Counted from the stretch's first letter, positions 36,067 to 45,155 are shown. The stretch is DNA of 64,000 nt from Pontimonas sp031580665 (GCF_031580665.1 NZ_JAVLCD010000002.1), one strand, 5' to 3'. The notes: generated by a model from the letters alone, not told the origin. Made by a program: numbers and translations.

Positions 36067-37412
36067 CCGAGGGTTTTCGTCAGGAAGCCGACGAGGTAAT
36101 CGATGCGCTTTATCAGCGCATCGGTGAGCGTGCCCCGCAACCGAGATTGTGGCCCACCCGACGGGCAGTGGAACTCTTGGGTGACCCGCAGCACATGTTT
36201 GGTGTGGTCCACATCACCGGATCGAACGGGAAAACCTCCACCGCCCGGATGATCGAGTCTGTGCTTCGCGCCCACGGACTGCGCACCGGGTTGATGACCA
36301 GTCCCCACCTGCAGCGGCTAAACGAGCGCATCGTTGTCGATGGCCAGAGCGTCTCCGATGAAGCACTGGTCGTCAACTACCGCGATATCGAGCCCTATCT
36401 GGCAATTGTCGACGCCGAATGCGCCGCCAAGGGGGAGCCGGGTCTGACGTTTTTCGAAGCCCTCACCGTATTGACCTTTTCCTGTTTCGCCGATGCACCC
36501 GTCGATGTGGCGGTGCTCGAAGTCGGAATGGGCGGTGAGTGGGACTCGACAAACGTCGCCAACGCCGATGTCGCGGTGATTACCCCCATTTCACTCGAAC
36601 ACGTCGAATTTCTGGGTCCCACGCGAGAAGACATCGCCAAGACAAAAGCGGGAATTATCAAACCGGCCAGCCACGTCGTGAGCTCGCCCCAAGAACCGGA
36701 AGTCATCGATGTCATTGCCTCGGCGTGCGCGCGCGATGAAGCGCCGCTTCACGTCCTGGGCAGAGATTTTTACGTGCTGGAGAGCGTGCCCGCGGTGGGC
36801 GGACAACTGGTCGATATCCGAGTACACAGGGGCGAATATCGCGGTGTTGCGCTACCCCTGTTGGGCTACCACCAGGCGGAAAACGCTGCCCTCGCGGTCG
36901 CCGCAGCCGAACAGTTTCTGGGCGGCGGCGAGCACTCCCTGGCCAAGGAGGTCGTGGAAGAAGGGCTCGGCGACTCGAAGAGCCCCGGGCGCTTGGAGGT
37001 GGTGGCGACCGGTCCCAGTGTGATCATCGACGCGGCTCATAATCCGGCGGGGGCCGAGTCGCTCACGCGCGCCCTGATGCAGTCGTTTCAGTTTGAGACT
37101 CTCGTCGTCGTCCTCGGGGTCTTGAGCGATAAGGACGCCATGGGGATTGTGGAAGCCCTCGACCCCATCGCCGACGTGTTCGTGGTGACCCAATCCGAGT
37201 CGGACCGCGCCGTCTCGGCAGAGGCTTTGGCCGAGACCGTTCGCACTGTGGCCGGACCCGACCGCACCTCGTGGCGGGAGCATTTCTCCGAGGCTATTGA
37301 GCTGGCCCGCGACCAGGCGGGAGCCACCGGGGGAGTGGTCGTCACAGGGTCAGTCACCCTGATTGCTGAGGCGCAGACGTGGGCCGGCCGGACAGTGCAG
37401 GGCGACTCGTGA
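36063..37412 (+). CDS. folC: Folylpolyglutamate synthase / dihydrofolate synthase
   Basis: A 449-residue Mur-ligase-like ATPase that makes dihydrofolate and adds glutamates to folates. The P-loop is HITGSNGKTSTARMIES (about residues 51-66), LEVGMGGEWDSTN (about 153) is the second family motif, and DAAHNPAGAESL (about 322) marks the C-terminal glutamate domain. It starts at GTG overlapping the ileS stop (GTGA) and its own stop overlaps the next GTG, so it belongs to the T-box-controlled unit. In M. tuberculosis the matching folC-Rv2446c-ndkA order is the same. Confidence 0.95.
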   Translation: MTEGFRQEADEVIDALYQRIGERAPQPRLWPTRRAVELLGDPQHMFGVVHITGSNGKTSTARMIESVLRAHGLRTGLMTSPHLQRLNERIVVDGQSVSDEALVVNYRDIEPYLAIVDAECAAKGEPGLTFFEALTVLTFSCFADAPVDVAVLEVGMGGEWDSTNVANADVAVITPISLEHVEFLGPTREDIAKTKAGIIKPASHVVSSPQEPEVIDVIASACARDEAPLHVLGRDFYVLESVPAVGGQLVDIRVHRGEYRGVALPLLGYHQAENAALAVAAAEQFLGGGEHSLAKEVVEEGLGDSKSPGRLEVVATGPSVIIDAAHNPAGAESLTRALMQSFQFETLVVVLGVLSDKDAMGIVEALDPIADVFVVTQSESDRAVSAEALAETVRTVAGPDRTSWREHFSEAIELARDQAGATGGVVVTGSVTLIAEAQTWAGRTVQGDS

Positions 37413-37768
37413 GCAGGGGGCCCTCTGGCGCGACCGTGTCGTTGATGCGTATCGCCTTGGGTATTGACATCGCGGTGGTGTTTTTCGGTGTGCTCGCTAT
37501 TCGCGGTGTGGCGGAGTTTGACGAGGGGTTGGTCTGGGCCGGCGGTGGTGTTGCGCTGGTGTGGCTGATTGTCGCGCTGGGGACCATCGGCTCCGCATGG
37601 GGCAAATGGTTGGGCCATATTTTTCACATCGCGCTGCTGGGCGCGTTTGCCATCGATGTGGCCATCGGGTTGTCGGTTCTTGTCCCCATCGGGTTTTGGC
37701 TCTTCGCCCTCATTCGCGGACCGCAACTCGACGCGCTGGCCGCTGACGCCGATGGGCAAGACTCTTAG
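37409..37768 (+). CDS. DUF4233 small membrane protein
   Basis: A 119-residue protein with three to four hydrophobic segments (about residues 11-28, 42-60, 62-80 and 85-105). It starts at GTG overlapping the folC stop. Position and topology match Rv2446c of M. tuberculosis, a DUF4233 member that lies between folC and ndk in most actinobacteria. No function is known. The end of its reading frame contains the TAGACT promoter word that probably drives ndk. Confidence 0.85.
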   Translation: MSRGPSGATVSLMRIALGIDIAVVFFGVLAIRGVAEFDEGLVWAGGGVALVWLIVALGTIGSAWGKWLGHIFHIALLGAFAIDVAIGLSVLVPIGFWLFALIRGPQLDALAADADGQDS

Positions 37769-37771
37769 ACT
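37766..37771 (+). promoter_or_regulatory. Candidate -10 box (TAGACT) for ndk
   Basis: TAGACT followed by GAG overlaps the stop codon of the DUF4233 gene and lies 35 bases before the ndk ATG. It is the same word as at 4442 and 4972. Confidence 0.5.
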
Positions 37772-37806
37772 GAGCCCCACACGCAGACCAACGAAAGGCG
37801 CACTGA

Positions 37807-38232
37807 ATGTCCGAGCTCGAGCAAACCCTGGTACTGATTAAGCCCGATGGTGTGGCGCGAAACCTCACCGGTGAAATCCTGCGTCGGATCGAAGCAAAGG
37901 GCTACCAGCTGGTCGATCTGCGGCTGGTGCAACCAGAGCGCGACATGTTGGCCGCCCACTACGCCGAACACGAGGGAAAACCCTTCTACGAACCACTCAT
38001 TCAGTTCATGGAGTCTGGTCCACTTATCGCCCTGCGCATCTCCGGACACCGCGTCATTGAAGGCTTTCGAGTATTGGCCGGCGCCACCGATCCCACAACG
38101 GCGGCGCCGGGCACAATCCGCGGAGACTTGGGTCGCGACTGGGGCCTCAATGTGCAACAAAACCTGGTGCACGGTAGTGATTCGGCCGAGACGGCCGAGC
38201 GCGAACTCGCCCTCTGGTTTCCCCAGCACTAG
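37807..38232 (+). CDS. ndk: Nucleoside diphosphate kinase
   Basis: A 141-residue enzyme moving phosphate from ATP to nucleoside diphosphates by way of a phosphohistidine. The active His is in VQQNLVHGSDSAETAERE (about residue 118). LVLIKPDGVARNLTGEI near the start and RGDLG are further family marks. The ATG has GAAAGG about seven bases upstream. It is the last gene of the ileS-folC-DUF4233-ndk run and faces the convergent VKOR gene with a 45-base gap holding a weak GAGGCCCC/GGGGCTC hairpin. Confidence 0.96.
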   Translation: MSELEQTLVLIKPDGVARNLTGEILRRIEAKGYQLVDLRLVQPERDMLAAHYAEHEGKPFYEPLIQFMESGPLIALRISGHRVIEGFRVLAGATDPTTAAPGTIRGDLGRDWGLNVQQNLVHGSDSAETAERELALWFPQH

Positions 38233-38277
38233 CGCCGTGCGCACAGAGGCCCCGAGGTGGGGCTCGCGTCAGGCCGG

Positions 38278-38868
38278 CTAAATAAAGAGCAGCGGGAATT
38301 GGACGTAAATGGTGAGGGCGATGGTGGCGAATGTCGCCACAATCGGCACCCAACTAAACGGCGCAAGGGTTGCTCCCGCCTTGGTCAGCCAGCGCGCCTG
38401 GCCGAAGAGTCCCTCGCGGGCCGCCCACGGAACAAACACCCAAAACAAGATCGTGTGTAATACCCACACGACCATGCAGTAGAGGCAGAGAAAGCCGATC
38501 ACGAAGACTGCTTGCTGGAACAGCCACATCAGAAATACCCAGGCGCCCAGCATTCCGAGCCCCGCAATGCGCCAGAACCACTTCTGAAAACCGGCGCCCT
38601 GGATTAATCCCACACCAATGGTGGCGACGACCGCCCAGCCGGCAATTCCCATCAGCTGGTTGGGTGCGTCCAGGAACACCCGCGCTTGCCAGGACTCCAT
38701 CACGTTGCCGCAGGAGAAAAACGGGTTGATGTCACAGCTGGGTGTCGTGCCCTCGGCGGCGAGGAGGTAGCCGTCCCGGGCCAGCAAAAACGAGGCGGCG
38801 AGTGAAATCAGCCCGGTGAGGAAGAGAAACCACCCCATGGGCCGGCTGCGTTGGGCGGGTAACAGCAT
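38278..38868 (-). CDS. Vitamin K epoxide reductase family protein
   Basis: A 196-residue membrane protein with four to five hydrophobic helices. The two redox pairs of bacterial VKOR are present: SCDINPFFSCGNV in the first extracellular loop and the CLYC active site in helix 4 (GFLCLYCMVVW). VKOR passes electrons from exported thiol oxidases to quinones and so drives disulfide formation outside the cell. No thioredoxin-like partner is fused or adjacent. Actinobacteria commonly carry this gene between ndk and rne, as here. Confidence 0.93.
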   Translation of the reverse strand: MLLPAQRSRPMGWFLFLTGLISLAASFLLARDGYLLAAEGTTPSCDINPFFSCGNVMESWQARVFLDAPNQLMGIAGWAVVATIGVGLIQGAGFQKWFWRIAGLGMLGAWVFLMWLFQQAVFVIGFLCLYCMVVWVLHTILFWVFVPWAAREGLFGQARWLTKAGATLAPFSWVPIVATFATIALTIYVQFPLLFI

Positions 38869-39189
38869 GAGAAGAGTATTCCACCTTGTTCTGTGAGGTG
38901 CCGCGCGATTGGTCCGCCCCAGCGATGCCCCCAGGTTAGCGAGTTTTCACCGCCGCACTTCCCACGAGAACCCGGGCCCCGCGGGTTCTTGGCTGGGGTG
39001 TGCGATACTGGGGGAAGGGTAAACGAGATCGCGGCCGCGCCCCTGGTCTCACCCGAAAAGCTTTTCGAAGCCGGAAGAGATTTCCCAGGCTTCACACCAC
39101 AGACAGAATTTCTCCGGTAAGCCGGAGACACACGAATTTCGGCCCACGCCACGCGCGGGCGGCCCGGGTCGTACAAGGAGCCACCAGCG
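38869..39189 (+). promoter_or_regulatory. Intergenic leader region of rne with three inverted repeats
   Basis: This 321-base gap between the divergent VKOR and rne genes has no gene that I can see. It holds a possible GATACT -10 box at 39004-39009. After it come three inverted repeats: CGAAAAGCTTTTCG (39054-39067), TCTCCGG-TAAG-CCGGAGA (39111-39128), and before the -10 an AGAACCCG/CGGGTTCT stem (about 38967-38988). If the -10 box is used, rne has a structured leader of about 170 bases. E. coli rne is autoregulated through its leader; whether this applies here is unknown. Confidence 0.5.
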
Positions 39190-41526
39190 ATGGTGAACAA
39201 ATCAACAGAAAAGTCTGGGGACGACAAATCCCCCAAGAAAACCCCCGTCAAAAAGGCCGCTGCGTCCTCGAAGAACACCGCCGCCGGAGTCGAAGAAACC
39301 GGCGATACCCCCGCGGCATCGAAGAAAAAAGCCCCGTCTGCGCGCTCAAAGACCGCCGCCGCTCGGGGTGAATCAGCCTCGGGCGACTCAGGAAATGCCA
39401 CAACTCCGAGTGCCGCCGAGAAAAAGAGTGCGGCCAAGAAGCCCTCGGCAGCCAAAAAGTCTGCGGCTACCGGCGCCACTGAGAAAAAGGCTGACGCGAA
39501 AGTGGCCCCACTGACACCGTCTTCACCGACGCAGTTGGTATTCGCTGGGCCCGATCCGGCACTCTTCCCCCAGTTCCAAGACCCCCCAGAGCCCGCTGAG
39601 CGCAATGTGCGAAAGCGCCAGCGCTCTGCTCGAGCCAACGCTGAGACGGAGCAGTCGACGCCGCAAAAGTCCCGCGGTCAACGCACAAAAGACGATTCGC
39701 CGAGCCAGCCGCAAAAAGTGCGGGGCTCCACTCGGATGGAAGCCAAGCGTCAACGCCGCCGCGAGGGGCGCGATCAGGGCCGCCGTCGCGCCGTCGTGAC
39801 CGAATCAGAATTTCTCGCACGCCGCGAAAGCGTCGAGCGGGTGATGGTGGTGCGAGAAAAAGACCGCCGCACCCAAATCGCTGTGCTGGAAGACGGCGTG
39901 GCCGTCGAGCACTATGTGGCCAGCAATGATGAGGCGAGCCTCATCGGCAACGTGTATCTGGGTCGCGTCCAAAACGTCTTGCCCAGTATGGAAGCGGCCT
40001 TCGTGGACATCGGCCGAGGACGAAACGCCGTGCTCTATTCCGGAGAGGTCGACTGGGATGCCGCCACGGAAGAGGGCGCGGAGCGACCGAAAAAGATCGA
40101 AGCGGCGCTGAAAACCGGCGACAGCGTGCTCGTTCAAGTCACCAAAGACCCGGTCGGGCACAAGGGCGCCCGGCTCACGAGCCAGGTGAGCCTGCCCGGA
40201 CGATACCTCGTCTATGTGCCCTCGGGCGGGATGAACGGGATCTCTCGCAAACTGCCCGATACTGAGCGCTCGCGGTTGAAAGCCATTTTGAAAACGGTGG
40301 TTCCGGAAACGGCGGGAGTGATTGTGCGCACCGCAGCGGAGGGCGCTACCGAGGAGCAACTGACCTCTGATGTTCAGCGGCTCCAGCAGCAGTGGGATTC
40401 GCTGCAGAAGGAAGCCGGGAGCAAGAAAGCCCCGGCGCTTCTCCACAGCGAGCCCGACCTTTTGGTCAAAATCATTCGCGATGTGTTCAACGAGGACTTC
40501 CACAAAATTGTCATCTCCGGCAGTGAACAACACCGAGTGATTACCGAATACCTCACCCAGGTCGCCCCCGACCTGATGGAACGCATTGAAGTGTATGAGG
40601 GGGGCGGCGACCCCTTCGATGACTACCGGGTCAGCGAAAGTATCCACAAAGCTCTCGAGCGCAAAGTGTGGCTGCCAAGCGGTGGCTCTCTCGTGATCGA
40701 CCGGACTGAAGCGATGACCGTAGTCGATGTCAATACGGGCAAGTTTGTGGGCTCGGGAGGAAACCTCGAAGAGACGGTGACGAAGAACAACGTCGAGGCG
40801 GCCGAAGAAATTGTTCGCCAACTTCGCCTGCGCGACATCGGTGGAATTATCGTCATCGACTTCATCGACATGGTTCTGGAGTCCAACCGCGATTTGGTGT
40901 TGCGTCGACTCGTCGAATGTCTCGCGCGCGATCGCACCAAGCATCAGGTCGCCGAGGTGACCAGCCTGGGCCTTGTCCAAATGACCAGAAAACGCCTGGG
41001 ACTGGGCCTCTTGGAGACCTTCAGCGAAACCTGCGACCACTGTCAAGGCCGCGGCGTCGTCATTGCGTCGGAGCCCGTCGGTAAGGCGAAGCAGTCTGGC
41101 TCAGCAGACGCCGGTAACAAGCGACGTAAATCCCAGACGAGCAACAGATCGGCCACGGTCGAGCCCCACCAAATTACCGACGATGCGCGCGCGGCCATCG
41201 CCCACATTGCGGCCACCACTGTCGGGGGAGCAGCGTCTGAAGAGGCGTCCGATTCGACGGCGGCGAGCAAGCCCGCAGATCCGAAGGCGTCGAGCGACGC
41301 CGCTTCGCTGCAACAAGACGACGTCCTGGGTCTGGCGGAGCTCGCTGAAGCACGAAAAAAACGTCCGAGTCGCCGGGTCACACAATCGACTGAGGCGCTC
41401 GATGCAGTCTTAAGCGCCCTCCCCGAAGCGCCCGCTGCCGGGAAATCGCGCCGTCGCCGGGCGAGCTCCGGCGGTGTGGTGGCCCCGGGCGACGAGACGA
41501 GTCGTGACGGTGGCGACACCGAGTAG
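39190..41526 (+). CDS. rne: Ribonuclease E/G family endoribonuclease
   Basis: A 778-residue single-strand-specific endoribonuclease that starts mRNA decay and processes rRNA and tRNA. The N-terminal 210 residues are a disordered, Lys/Ala/Ser/Arg-rich arm. The S1 RNA-binding domain follows (about 235-340: GNVYLGRVQNVLPSMEAAFVDIG in part), then the catalytic DNase-I-like part with the metal-binding Asp residues in VVDVNTGKF (about 513) and VIDFIDM (about 557), and the Zn-link CDHCQGRG (about 615). A disordered C-terminal tail of about 150 residues ends the protein. AAGGAG lies 10 bases before the ATG. The permease gene overlaps its end by 23 bases. Confidence 0.95.
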   Translation: MVNKSTEKSGDDKSPKKTPVKKAAASSKNTAAGVEETGDTPAASKKKAPSARSKTAAARGESASGDSGNATTPSAAEKKSAAKKPSAAKKSAATGATEKKADAKVAPLTPSSPTQLVFAGPDPALFPQFQDPPEPAERNVRKRQRSARANAETEQSTPQKSRGQRTKDDSPSQPQKVRGSTRMEAKRQRRREGRDQGRRRAVVTESEFLARRESVERVMVVREKDRRTQIAVLEDGVAVEHYVASNDEASLIGNVYLGRVQNVLPSMEAAFVDIGRGRNAVLYSGEVDWDAATEEGAERPKKIEAALKTGDSVLVQVTKDPVGHKGARLTSQVSLPGRYLVYVPSGGMNGISRKLPDTERSRLKAILKTVVPETAGVIVRTAAEGATEEQLTSDVQRLQQQWDSLQKEAGSKKAPALLHSEPDLLVKIIRDVFNEDFHKIVISGSEQHRVITEYLTQVAPDLMERIEVYEGGGDPFDDYRVSESIHKALERKVWLPSGGSLVIDRTEAMTVVDVNTGKFVGSGGNLEETVTKNNVEAAEEIVRQLRLRDIGGIIVIDFIDMVLESNRDLVLRRLVECLARDRTKHQVAEVTSLGLVQMTRKRLGLGLLETFSETCDHCQGRGVVIASEPVGKAKQSGSADAGNKRRKSQTSNRSATVEPHQITDDARAAIAHIAATTVGGAASEEASDSTAASKPADPKASSDAASLQQDDVLGLAELAEARKKRPSRRVTQSTEALDAVLSALPEAPAAGKSRRRRASSGGVVAPGDETSRDGGDTE

Positions 41527-42508
41527 TTTTCGGGTTGTTGGCGGGGTCGGTCTCGGCCTCGCCGGCCTCGCTGTGCTGTGGCTGTTGCGGGTCTCAACAG
41601 CCGACCAGTCGGTGGACTCTGTGCCCGCTCCGGTCATGGACGGTCTGACCCTCGCACTGAGTGTCCTCATTGAGTCTCTGCCGTTCATTGTGCTGGGAAT
41701 TACCCTCTCGATCGTCGTGCAGCTGTGGATTCCACAGCGGTGGCTTTTTCGAATCCTCCCGGCCAACCGCTTTGGGCGCCGCTTCGTCATTTCCTTGCTG
41801 GGCATGTTCTTGCCCGTCTGTGAATGCGGCAACGTGCCGCTGGCGAGGGGACTTGTCGCCCGGGGATACAGCGTCTCCGACTCGATGACGTTCCTGTTGG
41901 CCGCGCCGATCATCAACCCGGTCACCATCATCACCACTCACCAGGCTTTCGGCTTTGACGACGGGATCCTGGTCGGGAGAATCCTGGGAGCGATTCTGAT
42001 CGCCAATGTTCTCGGGTGGGTATTTTCTCTCCACCCCAATCCCGAATCGCTCTTGACCACCCGCTTTGCCGCTCAGTGTGCAGTGGGGCCCAGTGCGACC
42101 TCGGCGAGCAGAATGCAGCGAAGCAGTGACATGTTTTTGCGTGAAGCGACCGTGTTGATGCCCGCACTGATTGTCGGTTCGCTGGTCGCCGGGGCCATTC
42201 AGGTTTTGGTGCAGCGCGAGACCCTGGTGGCCCTCGGTCAAGACCCGTTACTGTCCGTGCTCGCGATGATGCTGCTGGCGTTTGTCATTTCTATCTGCGC
42301 CAACGTGGACTCTTTTTTCATTCTGCCCTTTGCCGATACGTTTCTGCCGGGCTCGATCCTGGCGTTTTTGCTGTTGGGGCCCATCGTGGATATTAAAATG
42401 TTGGCCCTGTTGCGTACCACCTACCGAAACAGCACACTGGTGCGGCTGACCGTGCTGACAGCGCTCATCACCGCAGCGGTGGGAACGGCGGTGAACCTTG
42501 TGGCGTAA
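41504..42508 (+). CDS. YraQ/UPF0718-type permease (COG0701-like)
   Basis: About 334 residues with eight or more hydrophobic segments. The family signature is MFLPVCECGNVPLARGLVARG, here at about residues 100-119 counting from GTG 41504, with LLAAPIINPVTI following; a second half-site reads ISICANVDSFFILPF. The two Cys of CECGN are conserved in the family and suggest metal or thiol chemistry. The start is uncertain: GTG at 41504 or 41510, or a longer form from 41474. It overlaps the rne end and in turn overlaps the TIGR03943-like gene by 11 bases. The pair matches Bacillus ycgR-ycgQ, whose transport role is unproven. Confidence 0.85.
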   Translation: MTVATPSSFRVVGGVGLGLAGLAVLWLLRVSTADQSVDSVPAPVMDGLTLALSVLIESLPFIVLGITLSIVVQLWIPQRWLFRILPANRFGRRFVISLLGMFLPVCECGNVPLARGLVARGYSVSDSMTFLLAAPIINPVTIITTHQAFGFDDGILVGRILGAILIANVLGWVFSLHPNPESLLTTRFAAQCAVGPSATSASRMQRSSDMFLREATVLMPALIVGSLVAGAIQVLVQRETLVALGQDPLLSVLAMMLLAFVISICANVDSFFILPFADTFLPGSILAFLLLGPIVDIKMLALLRTTYRNSTLVRLTVLTALITAAVGTAVNLVA

Positions 42509-43322
42509 GTTTGCGACCTGGCGGGGCCCGCTGTTCATCGGGGTCACCTCGGCCATGATTTTGTGGCTCTACTTCAGCGGGCAGCTCTCGCTGTATATCC
42601 ACCCGCGCTATCACCTCTTCACCGCGGTGATGTCGATGATCGCGGTGATTGCTGTGCTCTGGGGTGTGGGTTACGCCTCCGCGTCCCCCTCGCGCCCCCG
42701 CCGCGCCTCGGGTGACGCGGAGGGGCTCGACCACGGCCACCCACACGACCACGAACACGAGCACGAAGAGGACTACCTTCCGTCTGGGCGCTGGAGCATG
42801 GCAGCGCTGGTGGGCTCGAGTGTGTTGGGTCTGGCCACGATTCTCGCCCTCGTGCTGCTGCCCCCGACAACACTCGGTTCGGTGACGGTCGAAAATCGTG
42901 CCATCAATCAAAGCGGCCTGGGTGATAGTGCCTCATCCCTGGAGGCCGCCAGCCAAGGTGATGACGCCTCCTTCGCAGCCTTTACGGTGCGCGAGTGGGC
43001 GGGTATTTTGCGTCAAACCAGCGATCCGGCATTCTTCCGGGGCAAACCCGTCGACGTAATCGGGTTTGTCGCTGAGGACCCACAAAACAGTGAGGTGTTC
43101 TACCTCACCCGGTTTGTCGTCAGTTGTTGCTCGGTTGATGCGCAACCGGTCGGCATTCCGATCAGCCTTCCCGATTGGCAGAGCGAGTGGCCAGCCGAAG
43201 CCTGGGTGCGTGTCACCGGGGAGTTCGTGGTCAACCCGAATCTTGATGAAAGCCACCCCCTCGTGGTTCGGCCAGAAAATATTGAACCCACGGAGCAGCC
43301 GCGTGAGCCGTATCTCTTCTGA
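42498..43322 (+). CDS. TIGR03943-like membrane protein with His-rich loop
   Basis: A 274-residue protein that regularly accompanies the YraQ/UPF0718 permease (the YcgQ type). It starts at TTG inside the end of the permease gene. Hydrophobic segments lie at about 10-28, 41-61 and 102-124. Between segments 2 and 3 is a loop with six His in 11 residues (His79 to His89, alternating with Gly, Pro, Asp and Glu), a likely metal-binding patch. The C-terminal domain (about 150-274), expected outside the membrane, has FRGKPVDVIGFV, the double Cys of VVSCCSVDAQP and WVRVTGEF. The system is thought to handle a metal ion; which one is not known. Confidence 0.85.
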   Translation: MWRKFATWRGPLFIGVTSAMILWLYFSGQLSLYIHPRYHLFTAVMSMIAVIAVLWGVGYASASPSRPRRASGDAEGLDHGHPHDHEHEHEEDYLPSGRWSMAALVGSSVLGLATILALVLLPPTTLGSVTVENRAINQSGLGDSASSLEAASQGDDASFAAFTVREWAGILRQTSDPAFFRGKPVDVIGFVAEDPQNSEVFYLTRFVVSCCSVDAQPVGIPISLPDWQSEWPAEAWVRVTGEFVVNPNLDESHPLVVRPENIEPTEQPREPYLF

Positions 43323-44712
43323 GGAGGCCGACACGCGCGGTCGTCAGCGCGCGATGACTCGCTATCACCGCTCGGTGTGGGTGGTCTCCGTACTGGCATT
43401 AGTCGCCACTGTCGTTGCCCTCACCGTGTATGCCGCTCAGGGGCCACGGTTGCGGGTGGCGAGTGTGGACGTGGTGCGCGCCGTCCAGTTTCCCGGGGCC
43501 GTACTGCGTTTGGAATCTGACCGTCCACTCAGTGCCATTGACCCCGAAGACATCACCGTCCAGCCCGATACGAGGGTGTCGGTGGATGTCTCCGGGCCGA
43601 TCGTGAGTGTCGTGTTTGCCCAAGCGCTGCGCTACGGCACCGACTATCGGGTGAGTATTGCCGGCGTTGCGGGTGAAACCCGAGGGGTCACGGGGCGCTG
43701 GGACTACGCGTTTTCGACCCCTTCGGCGAACCTGCACTACCTCGATCGTGGCCAGGCGGGCGGCCTCGACCGGGTGATGCGGGTCGGAACACAGGGCCGA
43801 CCGCCGGAAGAAGTGTATGCCGCGGCACACATCGATGCCTTTGTCACGATCGGATCCGCACTGATCACCGCCACACGCGAAGACGATGGCTCCAGTCGCT
43901 TGGATATTGTCGAGCCGGTCGGTGACGACGTTCAACGCTTGGTTCTGCCAGAAAACACCCAAATCGACCAGCTCATCGCCCCCGCGACGGGAACGAGGTT
44001 TCTTTTCACCCTGTCCTCGCGGGACGAATCTGGTCGCTATGACCGGACACTCTTCATCGGAGATGCCGCCGGTGGAGCCAGGCCCGAGCCGCTCACCGGG
44101 TTAGATGGCGAAGTACTCCGGGTCACCAAGGCGGCCGTCACCCCCGGCTCCTCTGAGGTGGTGGCCTGGGTGGACGAAGTGCGGGTGGTCCGAATTGACC
44201 TCGACTCTGGACTGGTGTTGCCCGTGGCCGAGGAAGCTCAAGAGTTTTGGGGTGTCTCGTCGGATGGTTCCCAAGTGCTCCTCGTGGATTTGGGGGGCAC
44301 CGTGGCTATTGAGGTGGACTCTTTGGAGGAGGAGCGGATCGTCCCGGGAACGCTCGGCACCAGGGAAGTCTTTGAGGGCCAAACCCACCTTCTGGGCGAT
44401 GGCCGCCGGGTCCAAACCGTGGTGATCGGTAATCAGACGGATACCGAATTCACCAGTCTGGTCGTTCTCGACGACGGCGAGGGCTCATCGACCCCGCTCT
44501 ATCGAACACCGGATGATTTGGGCAGCATTGGACGCTTTGTCGTCTCGCCCGGTGACCAGTATGTCGCCATTGAAGTCACGCCGAACCGATTAGAGGCCGA
44601 ACCGGATGGTCGGCTCCTCGAGCCCCGCGATCAACGCGTCACCACGGTCGTGGTCGATATCGATAGCGGCCAGGTGGTGCGCAGCGTTGAGGGCTTTTGG
44701 CCAATCTGGTAG
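43303..44712 (+). CDS. Exported Ig-like/beta-propeller-like protein of unknown function
   Basis: A 469-residue protein starting at GTG with GGAG seven bases upstream; the start overlaps the end of the TIGR03943-like gene by 20 bases. One membrane helix (about residues 24-43) anchors it. Residues about 50-135 look like a bacterial Ig-like domain (VLRLESDRPLSAIDPEDI, GTDYRVSIAG). The rest (about 150-469) is a run of short beta strands with repeated DG, SPG and LDS turns, such as VSSDGSQVLLVDL and VVSPGDQYVAIEV, fitting a six- or seven-bladed propeller outside the membrane. I do not recognise a named family. Coupling to the permease pair suggests a common process. Confidence 0.75.
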   Translation: MSRISSEEADTRGRQRAMTRYHRSVWVVSVLALVATVVALTVYAAQGPRLRVASVDVVRAVQFPGAVLRLESDRPLSAIDPEDITVQPDTRVSVDVSGPIVSVVFAQALRYGTDYRVSIAGVAGETRGVTGRWDYAFSTPSANLHYLDRGQAGGLDRVMRVGTQGRPPEEVYAAAHIDAFVTIGSALITATREDDGSSRLDIVEPVGDDVQRLVLPENTQIDQLIAPATGTRFLFTLSSRDESGRYDRTLFIGDAAGGARPEPLTGLDGEVLRVTKAAVTPGSSEVVAWVDEVRVVRIDLDSGLVLPVAEEAQEFWGVSSDGSQVLLVDLGGTVAIEVDSLEEERIVPGTLGTREVFEGQTHLLGDGRRVQTVVIGNQTDTEFTSLVVLDDGEGSSTPLYRTPDDLGSIGRFVVSPGDQYVAIEVTPNRLEAEPDGRLLEPRDQRVTTVVVDIDSGQVVRSVEGFWPIW

Positions 44713-44740
44713 CCGTGTTGCCTGGGGCCCCAGTCTCGGG

Positions 44741-44775
44741 TACTCTAGGGGTTTGGCTCAGACGGCACTGTCTGA
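44741..44775 (+). promoter_or_regulatory. rplU promoter box and leader hairpin
   Basis: TACTCT at 44741-44746 is a likely -10 box. Shortly after the expected start is a 6-bp hairpin TCAGAC (44758-44763) / GTCTGA (44770-44775) with a 6-base loop. The rplU start lies 45 bases further on. Ribosomal protein leaders often hold autoregulatory folds, but this one does not match any I can name. Confidence 0.4.
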
Positions 44776-44819
44776 TGTGGCGTTGAGAGCCTATTCGCTC
44801 AAGCAAGGTGGGATAACTC

Positions 44820-45134
44820 GTGGTCTATGCAGTAGTGCGCGCCGGTGGGCGTCAAGAAAAAGTAGAGGTCGGATCGGTCATTACCGTCGACCGCATTGCC
44901 GCCGATGCGAAAAACTCAGTATCGCTCGAGGCGCTGCTGCTGGTCGACGGCGAGAAGGTCACCCACGACCCGAAAGCCCTCGCGAAAGTCAACGTCACCG
45001 CCGAGGTCCTCAACGACCTGCGCGGACCCAAAATCACCATTCACAAGTTCAAGAACAAAACGCGCTACCACAAGCGTCAGGGCTTCCGTGCGGAGCTCAC
45101 GCGCTTGAAGGTAACCGACATTTCAGCCCAGTAG
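44820..45134 (+). CDS. rplU: 50S ribosomal protein L21
   Basis: A 104-residue ribosomal protein of the large subunit that binds 23S rRNA. It opens MVYAVVRAGGRQEKVEVG, a clear L21 start, and ends with the basic KTRYHKRQGFRAELT stretch. It starts at GTG. rpmA follows 21 bases later, the standard L21-L27 pair. Confidence 0.97.
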   Translation: MVYAVVRAGGRQEKVEVGSVITVDRIAADAKNSVSLEALLLVDGEKVTHDPKALAKVNVTAEVLNDLRGPKITIHKFKNKTRYHKRQGFRAELTRLKVTDISAQ

Positions 45135-45155
45135 GGCCCTGGGGAAGGATTAGCT

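Noticed and set aside
39805..41046. Minus-strand reading frame of 413 codons inside rne
   Set aside because: A GC-rich shadow of a well-supported RNase E gene; composition is rich in His, Arg and Asp without recognisable motifs.
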